Assembly: GCF_028610675.1 (NCBI RefSeq) | Contig: NZ_JAQQWS010000015.1 | Span: 1-64,000, forward strand | Length of the DNA: 64,000 nt | Reading direction: 5' to 3' | From: Alkalihalobacillus pseudalcaliphilus | Lineage (GTDB): Bacteria > Bacillota > Bacilli > Bacillales > Bacillaceae_D | Part shown: piece after piece, positions 53,515-61,321 of the stretch | Position numbering within the stretch: the stretch's first letter is position 1 | Layout: each line of letters starts with the position of its first letter | The notes under the pieces: generated by a model | Databases searched by the model: none | What the model was told of the DNA's origin: nothing | What the model saw: the letters and a program-made list of their open reading frames with translations, nothing else | Position numbers and translations under genes: made by a program

Positions 53515-54843
53515 ATGTTTGGAGCTATCATTCGATTTTTTGACCGAATGGTTCAACGTTTTTTACCTGATGCATTTATTTTTGCCATTATTTTAACACT
53601 TATTGTATTTGTACTTGGTATCTTTATGACGGACAGTTCTACAGTAGATATGGTCAATTATTGGGGTGTAGGATTCTGGGACTTATTAGCCTTTACGATG
53701 CAAATGGCTTTAATTGTTATCACTGGTTACATTTTAGCCAGCTCGAAAATCATGGCTAACTTAATGAGTCGCTTAGCTCTACTTGCTCATACACCAGGTC
53801 AAGCGATTGTTTTAGTTACACTTGTTGCTTCCATTGCTTGTTTAATTAACTATGGATTCGGACTTGTAATTGGTGCTTTATTTGCCAAACATGTTGTTAA
53901 GCAAGTACCTACCGTTGATTACCGTATCCTTGTTGCCTCTGCGTATAGTGGGTTCTTGGTCTGGCACGGTGGATTTTCAGCATCCATTCCACTTACCATT
54001 GCAACCGATAACCATTTTTTATTTGATACTATTGGTTCAATTCCTGTAACACAAACGCTATTATCGCCTTATAACTTATTTATTGTCATTACATTAGTAG
54101 CAACATTACCGATTGTTAACTATTTATCCTCACGAGCAATTAAAGAAAAAACCATCATTGACCCTGCTTTCTTAAACTTAGATAAGAATTCTGAAGAAGC
54201 GGCTACAGAAGAAAAAGCTAATACTCCTGCAGAAAAAATGGAGAACAGTCAGGTCCTTTCTCTCCTTATCGGTATTTTAGGCTTAGCGTTTATCGTTTAT
54301 CACTTTGCCTCAAATGGATTTGATTTAAATATTAATATCGTTAACTTTATTATGTTATTTCTAGGCATTCTATTCCACCGTACTCCACGAAGATTTTTAA
54401 AGTCTGTCACCGATGGAGTGAAAAACGCTGGTGGGGTCATCATCCAGTTCCCATTCTACGCTGGGATTATGGGTATGATGGTCGAATCAGGTTTGTCTGC
54501 ACAAATCGCAGAATGGTTCGTCCATTTCTCAACTGAAGCAACCTTCCCACTACTGACTTTCATTAGTGCTGGTATCATTAACTTCTTCGTTCCATCTGGT
54601 GGTGGACAGTGGGCCGTACAAGGACCGATCATGATCCCTGCTGCCATTGAGCTCGGTGCCGATACTGCAAAGGTTGCGATGGCTGTAGCGTGGGGAGATG
54701 CTTGGACCAATATGATTCAACCATTTTGGGCTTTACCAGCACTTGCTATTGCCGGTTTAAAAGTTAGAGATATCATGGGCTTCTGCCTCGTTATTTTATT
54801 CTGGGCCTTCATTCCAATTTCAATAGGGTTCATATTCTTTTAG
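53515..54843 (+). CDS. atoE: AtoE-family short-chain fatty acid transporter
   Basis: The 442-residue carrier has about twelve helices and the AtoE motifs RFLPDAFIFAIILTL, FFVPSGGGQWAVQGPIMIPAA and WGDAWTNMIQPFWALP. It is a paralogue of the protein at 14661. Ahead of a CoA-transferase/thiolase operon it most likely imports acetoacetate or butyrate-like acids. AAGGAG precedes the ATG. Confidence 0.92.
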   Translation: MFGAIIRFFDRMVQRFLPDAFIFAIILTLIVFVLGIFMTDSSTVDMVNYWGVGFWDLLAFTMQMALIVITGYILASSKIMANLMSRLALLAHTPGQAIVLVTLVASIACLINYGFGLVIGALFAKHVVKQVPTVDYRILVASAYSGFLVWHGGFSASIPLTIATDNHFLFDTIGSIPVTQTLLSPYNLFIVITLVATLPIVNYLSSRAIKEKTIIDPAFLNLDKNSEEAATEEKANTPAEKMENSQVLSLLIGILGLAFIVYHFASNGFDLNINIVNFIMLFLGILFHRTPRRFLKSVTDGVKNAGGVIIQFPFYAGIMGMMVESGLSAQIAEWFVHFSTEATFPLLTFISAGIINFFVPSGGGQWAVQGPIMIPAAIELGADTAKVAMAVAWGDAWTNMIQPFWALPALAIAGLKVRDIMGFCLVILFWAFIPISIGFIFF

Positions 54844-54886
54844 ATAAAAAAAGACAAATTCATTAGCCTTCTTTGATAAATTAATT

Positions 54887-54928
54887 GGTCGGTGACTCTC
54901 CCTTGTGGCATGTCACCGGCCTTTGTTA
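54887..54928 (+). terminator. Terminator of atoE
   Basis: GGTCGGTGAC/GTCACCGGCC (with one G-T pair) and a T-rich tail lie 43 bases after the atoE stop. Confidence 0.85.
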
Positions 54929-54993
54929 TGTTTGGCTGAGAAAACAAACCTCTCATTAAATAAGGGTAAGGGTGACTTTTCAATCCAGTTTTT

Positions 54994-55902
54994 TTAATTT
55001 ACTTCATTCCATCCTCTACTTGATTCTAACGATTCTTTGATGAAACTCATCCACGTTGACATCGCTGAAAATAAGTAGCTCTCTTTCCTTCTTATCAATG
55101 CTAAATCCCAACGGATCACTGGTTCCAATACATCAATAGCTTTACATTGATAATGACTTACATGCTCACAAAGCGTTTCGGGTAATATACAAATTCCATT
55201 ACCTACCGAAACCATCTTCATCATAAAATCCCATTGTGTACTTTCTTGAATGATTTGAGGTTCAAAACCAGCTTGTATACAGGCATCGCGTACGCGGTCA
55301 TACAAAGCAAATCCACGACTAAAGATAAGAAAACCCTCATTACTTAAATCTTTAACACATACTTGTTGTTTATTAGCTAGCCGATGATTATTTGATACAA
55401 CCAGCTTCAGTTTACGCTCTATGATAGGTGTTACTTCTAAGCCATTATTCGTTATCGGTAAAATAGCTACCCCCATATCAAGCTGTCCGTCTAGAATTCT
55501 TTGCTCAACAATCCTTGAGCCTTCTTCCACAATTTCAAGCTCAATACCGGGGTACTGTTTTCTGAACATCGCAATCATTTTCGGAAAAAAACTAGAACCA
55601 ATGACAGGTGGTAAGCCAAAGCGAATATGACCAGACTGTGCTTGGTGCTGCTCAGAAGCAACATGCATAAAATCTTCCATTTGCCTTAATAGCTTTTTCG
55701 CATAAGGAATAACCGCCTTTCCTTCGTTTGTCATATACAAATGTCTTGTTGAACGGTCAAACAAGCGAAATCCTAATTCATCCTCCATACCCTGAATAAT
55801 CTTACTTAATGCCGATTGCGACAAATGTAAATCCTTACTTGCTTTCGAAAAGCTAAGATGTTCACATACTTTTAAAAAACAACGCACTTCTTTTATATCC
55901 AT
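54994..55902 (-). CDS. LysR-family transcriptional regulator
   Basis: The 302-residue protein has the N-terminal LysR winged HTH (CEHLSFSKASKDLHLSQSALSKIIQGMEDELGFRLFDRSTRHLY) and a two-lobed effector-binding domain. ATG 55902 follows TGGAGG; the frame opens 12 bases earlier at a GTG. It is divergent from scoA, so it probably controls the CoA-transferase operon in response to a short-chain acid or CoA ester. Confidence 0.93.
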   Translation of the reverse strand: MDIKEVRCFLKVCEHLSFSKASKDLHLSQSALSKIIQGMEDELGFRLFDRSTRHLYMTNEGKAVIPYAKKLLRQMEDFMHVASEQHQAQSGHIRFGLPPVIGSSFFPKMIAMFRKQYPGIELEIVEEGSRIVEQRILDGQLDMGVAILPITNNGLEVTPIIERKLKLVVSNNHRLANKQQVCVKDLSNEGFLIFSRGFALYDRVRDACIQAGFEPQIIQESTQWDFMMKMVSVGNGICILPETLCEHVSHYQCKAIDVLEPVIRWDLALIRRKESYLFSAMSTWMSFIKESLESSRGWNEVN

Positions 55903-55997
55903 CTTTACCTCCACAATTATTCCATTGAAGAATGATAGTTATCTTATTTATTCATTTTACTAATAGTAGAATTTTTAGTAAAGTAGATCTTATATGA

Positions 55998-56011
55998 AGT
56001 AAACGCTTTCA
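55998..56011. promoter_or_regulatory. CcpA cre-like site upstream of scoA
   Basis: AGTAAACGCTTTCA differs by one base from the cre-like site before atoE and fits the CcpA consensus except at position 1. It lies 46 bases before the scoA start. Confidence 0.7.
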
Positions 56012-56057
56012 ATCTAACTTATTATATTTTTAAAAAATCGTTAAAGGAGTGCTGATT

Positions 56058-56765
56058 ATGAGCTCAAAGCAAGCGAACTCAATGGAAGAACTCATCTCCG
56101 TTATTAAGGATGGAGATACCGTCATTGCTGGTGGTTTTGGTTTATGTGGCATCCCCGAAAAAGCCATTTTAGCTTTAGCTGAAAGCGGCGTAAAAGACTT
56201 AACATTCGTAAGTAACAACTGTGGTGTAGACGATTGGGGTCTCGGTCTACTTCTAGCTAACCGTCAAATTAAGAAAATGGTTGCTTCCTATGTTGGTGAA
56301 AATAAACTCTTTGAAACACAATTTCTCAATGGAGAATTAGAGGTCGAACTTGTGCCTCAAGGTACTTTAGCTGAAAGAATCCGAGCTGGTGGTGCCGGTA
56401 TTCCTGGATTTTATACCCCGACCGGTGTAGGAACAAAAGTAGCTGAAGGAAAAGAACTAAAAGAATTTAATGGTAAGACCTATGTTCTTGAAGAAGCGAT
56501 TATCGGTGATGTTGCTCTTGTTAAAGCATGGAAGGGTGACACATTCGGCAATCTTATTTATCGTAAAACAGCTCGAAACTTTAACCCATTAGCAGCTACT
56601 GCAGCCAAGATAACGATTGCTGAAGTGGAAGAAATCGTGGCACCTGGAGAACTAGATCCGAACTTTATTCATACACCTAGCATTTATGTACAACATATTG
56701 TCCAAGGTGAAAACTATGAAAAACGAATTGAACGTAAAACAACTCGTCCAAAACAAGTGAATTAA
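56058..56765 (+). CDS. scoA: 3-oxoacid CoA-transferase subunit A
   Basis: The 235-residue protein is the alpha subunit of a succinyl-CoA:3-ketoacid or acetoacetyl-CoA transferase. The CoA-binding stretch GDTVIAGGFGLCGIPEKAI is near the N-terminus, and GIPGFYTPTGVGT follows. With subunit B it moves CoA onto acetoacetate. AAAGGAG fixes ATG 56058. The genes scoA, scoB and thiolase are tightly packed in one operon. Confidence 0.94.
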   Translation: MSSKQANSMEELISVIKDGDTVIAGGFGLCGIPEKAILALAESGVKDLTFVSNNCGVDDWGLGLLLANRQIKKMVASYVGENKLFETQFLNGELEVELVPQGTLAERIRAGGAGIPGFYTPTGVGTKVAEGKELKEFNGKTYVLEEAIIGDVALVKAWKGDTFGNLIYRKTARNFNPLAATAAKITIAEVEEIVAPGELDPNFIHTPSIYVQHIVQGENYEKRIERKTTRPKQVN

Positions 56766-56777
56766 GGAGGATAAGAC

Positions 56778-57437
56778 ATGTTAAAACCTCGTGAACGAAT
56801 TATTAAGCGTGCAGCACAAGAGATTCAAGATGGTATGTATGTGAATTTAGGTATTGGTATGCCGACACTTTTAGCCAATGAAATTCCAGATGACATATCT
56901 GTTTTTCTACAATCAGAAAACGGCTTATTAGGTATTGGACCTTACCCTGTCGAAGGTGAAGAAGATCCTGACCTAATTAATGCTGGTAAGGAGACGGTGA
57001 CGGCCCAAACAGGTGCTGCATTTTTCGATAATGCTGAGTCATTTGGTATGATCCGTGGTGGCCATATTGATCTAGCTATCTTAGGTGGTATGGAAGTTTC
57101 TGAACAAGGTGATTTGGCAAACTGGATGATACCTGGAAAAATGGTCAAAGGTATGGGTGGCGCGATGGACCTCGTTCAAGGAGCCAAACGCGTTATCGTC
57201 ATTATGGACCATGTGAATAAAGCTGGAGAAGCAAAAGTGAAAAAGCAGTGTGACCTTCCTTTAACAGGTACAGAAGTGGTTAGCCGCTTAATCACTGACC
57301 GTGCTGTCTTTGACTTTACTGACAAAGGCATGATGTTAATCGAAATTCTTAGTGACGAATCTGTAGAAGAAATTCGTTCGATTACAGAAGCCGAATTTAC
57401 AGTGGCTGAGCATTTAGCTAAAGGAGTGAGCGAATAA
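56778..57437 (+). CDS. scoB: 3-oxoacid CoA-transferase subunit B
   Basis: The 219-residue beta subunit carries the catalytic Glu in QSENGLLGIGPYP near residue 50, preceded by NLGIGMPTLLAN. AAGGAGG precedes the ATG 12 bases after scoA. Its stop codon overlaps the thiolase start (TAATG), so translation is coupled. Confidence 0.95.
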   Translation: MLKPRERIIKRAAQEIQDGMYVNLGIGMPTLLANEIPDDISVFLQSENGLLGIGPYPVEGEEDPDLINAGKETVTAQTGAAFFDNAESFGMIRGGHIDLAILGGMEVSEQGDLANWMIPGKMVKGMGGAMDLVQGAKRVIVIMDHVNKAGEAKVKKQCDLPLTGTEVVSRLITDRAVFDFTDKGMMLIEILSDESVEEIRSITEAEFTVAEHLAKGVSE

Positions 57438-58624
57438 TGGCTGAAAACGTTGTACTCGTTCAACCTGTTCGTACACCGATTGGTAGTTTCCTAGGTTCAT
57501 TAAAAAGTGTATCTGCTATTGATTTAGGAGCTACAGTATTAAAAGAATCCATTACTCGCTCTGGTCTCGATGTCAATGAAATTGATGAAGTAATTATGGG
57601 TAACGTACTGCAAGCAGGCCTTGGTCAAAATCCAGCACGTCTATCTGCGATTAAAGCTGGTATCCCTGAATCCGTTCCCGCTATGACCATTAACAAAGTA
57701 TGTGGTTCGGGCTTAAAAGCCATTCATCTAGCCACACAAGCCATTCTTGCTGGAGATGCCGAGGTTGTTCTTGCCGGCGGAATGGAGAATATGAGTCAAG
57801 CTCCTTATCTAAGCTTAAATGCTCGTTCTGGCTTACGAATGGGCGATCAAAAGCTGGTTGATAGCATGGTGCATGACGGTCTTTCTTGTGGAATTAATCA
57901 ATTTCATATGGGGATTACCGCAGAGAACCTTGTTGAAAAATATGAGTTAACGAGAGAAGAGCTTGATCATTTTTCTGCAGGAAGTCATCAAAAAGCAGCT
58001 TCAGCTCAGGAAAAAGGCATATTCAACGATGAAATCGTTCCTGTAACGATTCCTCAACGTAAAGGCGATCCTATCGTCGTTTCCATTGATGAACATATTA
58101 AGCCACAAACGACTTCTGATAGTTTAAGCAAGCTACGTCCCGCTTTCAAACGTGATGGTGGCTCAGTAACAGCTGGAAATGCTTCAGGAATCAACGATGG
58201 TGCTGCTTGTGTCATTGTCATGACAGAATCCAAAGCAAAAGCACTTGGATTAAAAGTGTTTGCTCGCATCATAAGTAATGCCTCTAGTGGTGTTGATCCA
58301 AAGATTATGGGTATAGGTCCCGTACCAGCTACTAAAAAAGCCTTAGAAAAAGCACGTTTAACTTTAGAAGACATAGACTTAATCGAAGCGAATGAAGCAT
58401 TTGCTGCCCAAGCTTTGTCTGTTCAAAAAGAGCTACAATTTGATCAGGCCAAGTTAAATGTCAACGGTGGTGCCATTGCATTAGGTCACCCAATTGGTGC
58501 AAGTGGTGCACGTATTTTAGTGACGCTTTTACACGAAATGCAACGTCGTGAAAGCCACTATGGCTTAGCTACGCTTTGTATCGGTGGTGGCCAAGGGGTT
58601 GCAACCGTTGTTGAAAAAGTATAA
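57437..58624 (+). CDS. Acetyl-CoA C-acetyltransferase (thiolase)
   Basis: The 395-residue thiolase has the catalytic Cys in NKVCGSGLKAI, His in LGHPIGASGARI and Cys in CIGGGQG. Downstream of CoA-transferase genes it should split acetoacetyl-CoA into two acetyl-CoA. It is the second thiolase of the window, distinct from the one at 9044. Confidence 0.94.
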   Translation: MAENVVLVQPVRTPIGSFLGSLKSVSAIDLGATVLKESITRSGLDVNEIDEVIMGNVLQAGLGQNPARLSAIKAGIPESVPAMTINKVCGSGLKAIHLATQAILAGDAEVVLAGGMENMSQAPYLSLNARSGLRMGDQKLVDSMVHDGLSCGINQFHMGITAENLVEKYELTREELDHFSAGSHQKAASAQEKGIFNDEIVPVTIPQRKGDPIVVSIDEHIKPQTTSDSLSKLRPAFKRDGGSVTAGNASGINDGAACVIVMTESKAKALGLKVFARIISNASSGVDPKIMGIGPVPATKKALEKARLTLEDIDLIEANEAFAAQALSVQKELQFDQAKLNVNGGAIALGHPIGASGARILVTLLHEMQRRESHYGLATLCIGGGQGVATVVEKV

Positions 58625-58633
58625 TCATCTAAA

Positions 58634-58672
58634 AGGAAAGGACCTTATCGTAGGTTCTTTCCTTTCCCTTTT
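58634..58672. terminator. Terminator between thiolase and GDPD genes
   Basis: GGAAAGGACC/GGTTCTTTCC with one G-T pair, followed by a T run on the plus strand. It serves the sco-thiolase operon and perhaps the converging GDPD gene. Confidence 0.8.
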
Positions 58673-58689
58673 TATACATTCATCCGACT

Positions 58690-59595
58690 CTATTTTCTTT
58701 TAAACTCCTTAATCACTTCTCGAAAAACATCGGGATAGTCTGTAAATAGACCATTCACTCCCCAGTCTAAAGCCTGTAGCATGGCCTCGCGGTTATTAAT
58801 TGTATAAGGGTGAATCTGCAAATGATGTTCTTTTACTGTTTGTACATACTGTTCATCAATACGGTTAAAATTCGGACCGACACCAATCGCATATTGCTTA
58901 ATTAACTCTAGTTCTTCATGAGCCCTCTCACCTAGTGTTGGCTGACTTAATAGTTGAACTAATGGTAAGTTCGGGTTCATCTCATGAATATTCAGCAAGC
59001 TTTCAGGAATAAAGGATTGGATAATCACTTTACTTGAACGACCATTTGCCCCTGTTAGTTTATATTTATCTAACAAGCGTAATAGCTCCTCCTCCATGCC
59101 CGGATAAAGGGTTGGTGATTTCGTTTCTATATAGTACAACGAAGATCGCCCATACCTTTGAAAAACCTCTTCCAACGTCGGTACTTGTAAGCCTACATAC
59201 TCTGCCTTTGCTTTCTCTGGAAATCTAGCATTAAACCAAGAGCCTGCATCTAACTCCTTCATTTCAGCTAATGTCATATCCTTAACCGCACCACTCCCAT
59301 TTGTCGTACGGTCTATCGTTGTATCGTGCATCGCAATAAGAACGCCATCCTTGGTCATTTGTAAGTCTATTTCAATATAATCTGCTTTCATTTCTTCCCC
59401 TAAATCATAGGCAGCAAACGTATGCTCTGGAGCATAACCAGATGCTCCACGGTGTGCTACATTAATAATTTTCGAATCTGGATGAGGGTAACGTGATTCA
59501 TCTCTTTTTTCTGCTGCGGCCTGTGTAGCAAACAAAGAAATAGCCATTCCAAATGCTAAAGTCACAATGCCTAGCTTCTTGAAACTCTTTTTCAT
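58690..59595 (-). CDS. Secreted glycerophosphodiester phosphodiesterase
   Basis: The 301-residue protein has a Sec signal peptide (cleavage near ATQAAAE) and the GDPD TIM-barrel motifs: NVAHRGASGYAPEHT, YIEIDLQMTKDGVLIAMHD, and YIETKSP. It would hydrolyse glycerophosphodiesters outside the cell to glycerol-3-phosphate. It resembles GlpQ. The gap 59596-59930 shows no gene; a promoter-like region precedes the GNAT gene. Confidence 0.92.
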   Translation of the reverse strand: MKKSFKKLGIVTLAFGMAISLFATQAAAEKRDESRYPHPDSKIINVAHRGASGYAPEHTFAAYDLGEEMKADYIEIDLQMTKDGVLIAMHDTTIDRTTNGSGAVKDMTLAEMKELDAGSWFNARFPEKAKAEYVGLQVPTLEEVFQRYGRSSLYYIETKSPTLYPGMEEELLRLLDKYKLTGANGRSSKVIIQSFIPESLLNIHEMNPNLPLVQLLSQPTLGERAHEELELIKQYAIGVGPNFNRIDEQYVQTVKEHHLQIHPYTINNREAMLQALDWGVNGLFTDYPDVFREVIKEFKRK

Positions 59596-59930
59596 TCCTA
59601 CTCATCTCCCTATTATTTAATTGAAACACCCTTGGCACTTCGTTAGAAGAATTAGCTAAGCCCGTTACCAATTCCTGCCTTTATTATGTGTTGATTAAAG
59701 TCCATTAATACGAACCATGTCTACATAGTCTCATACAGGACAGGTGCCCTATAACCATTAAATAATGAGTGGATTTTAACTAGGTAATTATTATTTCCAA
59801 ACTGCTTCAAACAAGTTCAAGCTTTTATAGTATGATGTTATAAATATAGAAGGAGTATTTAAAATTCAATTCTTCAATAGACATCCAAAAAGGCAAAAGA
59901 AAGAAGTAACACTAATCGGAAGGAGAAATA

Positions 59931-60407
59931 ATGGATATATGTATCAGACTGGCTAAACAAAGTGATTATGAGTTATTGTTACCTCTTTTTAAGCAGATTC
60001 ATGAGGTCCACGTTTTCGTCAGACCAGATTTGTATAAAGAAAACGCTACCCCAGTCGAGCAACCGTTTTTCGAGAAGCAACTAATGGATGACAGTCAGCA
60101 TATTTTCGTAGCCATGATCAACAAGCAAATAGTCGGTGTTGTTGTGACAAAGAAAGAAGAAGTCATTGAAAATACGTTTGTCAAAGCGAGAAGTGTACTA
60201 TTTATCAAGAGCTTATGCGTGGCTGATACACATAGAAAAAACGGCATAGGGAAAAAGCTAATGACATACGTTTTTGATTTTGGAAAAAGCCTCAAAGTTG
60301 ATAGTATCGAATTAGGAGTATCTGAACAAAATTCATCTGCGATAGATTTTTATCACTCGATTGGCATGAAAACGAAAAGCAGAAAAATGGAAATCATTTT
60401 GGAATAA
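59931..60407 (+). CDS. GNAT-family N-acetyltransferase
   Basis: The 158-residue protein has the GNAT fold. The acetyl-CoA-binding motif A is LCVADTHRKNGIGKKLMTYV (Q/RxxGxG/A type), followed by beta5-alpha4 ELGVSEQNSSAIDFYHSIGM. Substrate unknown. GGAAGGAG precedes the ATG. Single gene followed by repeat-rich DNA. Confidence 0.9.
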   Translation: MDICIRLAKQSDYELLLPLFKQIHEVHVFVRPDLYKENATPVEQPFFEKQLMDDSQHIFVAMINKQIVGVVVTKKEEVIENTFVKARSVLFIKSLCVADTHRKNGIGKKLMTYVFDFGKSLKVDSIELGVSEQNSSAIDFYHSIGMKTKSRKMEIILE

Positions 60408-60522
60408 AGCAATAACTTCACACAGCGACCCGAAAACAAAACAAATGACCCAAGATTTCACCATCAAAACCTGAAAATTTCACTTTTTAACTAAAAATTT
60501 GACTAAAGAGTTTTTATTGATT

Positions 60523-60864
60523 AACGGTTTTGAGGATTCTCATATTTAGCCGTAGCCCGCCGCTTTTTGGGAAATAGCTCGTAAGAGCAATCCCAAAAAG
60601 ATTCAGCACACTACACAAACAGCCACCACCAACAAAAAAGAGAGAGTAGTCACTCATCAGGATTCCTATCCAAATATCCAAGTGTTTTTGGACCGTTAGC
60701 CAAGTAAGCTTGGCTACTTCACGCATTTGCGTGAAGGTTTGAAAATCGAAATGAACCTTAGACGAATTCATTCGTCTATTAGGTCATTTCGATTTTCAAA
60801 ATAAGGTCCAAAAACAAAAAAAAGGAGTCAACTTTTATATTATCAGCACTAACTTCCATACAAA
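60523..60864. repeat. Dispersed structured repeat R2, copy B
   Basis: This copy is nearly identical to copy C. It begins AACGGTTTTGAGGATTCTC and ends TATCAGCACTAACTTCCATAC. The same helices are present, including the outer stem GTTTTTGGACC (60683-60693) with GGTCCAAAAAC (60804-60814). The terminal GTTAGTGC-type motif in inverse orientation also starts repeat R1. No gene lies within. Confidence 0.93.
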
Positions 60865-60950
60865 GCCCACATGGCGAAACCCAGTTCACTTTTCCACTAA
60901 TCAATATGAAAGTGCGGTTTTGCTCTTTAACTGGTGGCTTTTCATTCATA

Positions 60951-61295
60951 AACGGTTTTGAGGATTCTCATATTTAGCCGTAGCCCCGCCGCTTTTTGGG
61001 AAATAGCTCGTAAGAGCAATCCCAAAAAGATTCAGCACACTACACAAACAGCCACCACCAACAAAAAAGAGAGAGTAGTCACTCATCAGGATCCTATCCA
61101 AATATCCAAGTGTTTTTGGACCGTTAGCCAAGTAAGCTTGGCTACTTCACGCATTTGCGTGAAGGTTTGAAAATCGAAATGAACCTTAGACGAATTCATT
61201 CGTCTATTAGGTCATTTCGATTTTCAAAATAAGGTCCAAAAACAAAAAAAGGAGTCAACTTATATAGATTATCAGCACTAACTTCCATACAAAAA
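60951..61295. repeat. Dispersed structured repeat R2, copy C
   Basis: Helices by position: hairpin 60992-61001 with 61020-61029, capped by GCTC-GTAA-GAGC. Outer stem 61112-61122 with 61233-61243. Inside it are hairpin 61126-61132/61137-61143, hairpin 61145-61152/61157-61164, and the long arm 61166-61186/61209-61228 tipped by 61088-61094-type AGACGAA/TTCGTCT pairing at 61188-61194/61199-61205. The outer stem therefore closes a four-way junction. It lies 86 bases after copy B in direct orientation. Confidence 0.93.
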
Positions 61296-61318
61296 GGTCC
61301 TCAATAAATGAGAACCCC
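61292..61318 (-). terminator. Terminator of the ubiB-like gene
   Basis: On the minus strand GGTTCTCA pairs with TGAGGACC (one G-T pair) and is followed by TTTTTG, just after the kinase stop codon and abutting repeat R2 copy C. Confidence 0.8.
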
Positions 61319-61321
61319 CTT

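Noticed and set aside
60514..61131. Two open frames of 61-85 codons on the minus strand within the R2 copies
   Set aside because: Identical by duplication, they span conserved hairpins and lack ribosome sites; copy A does not preserve the frame in any evident way.
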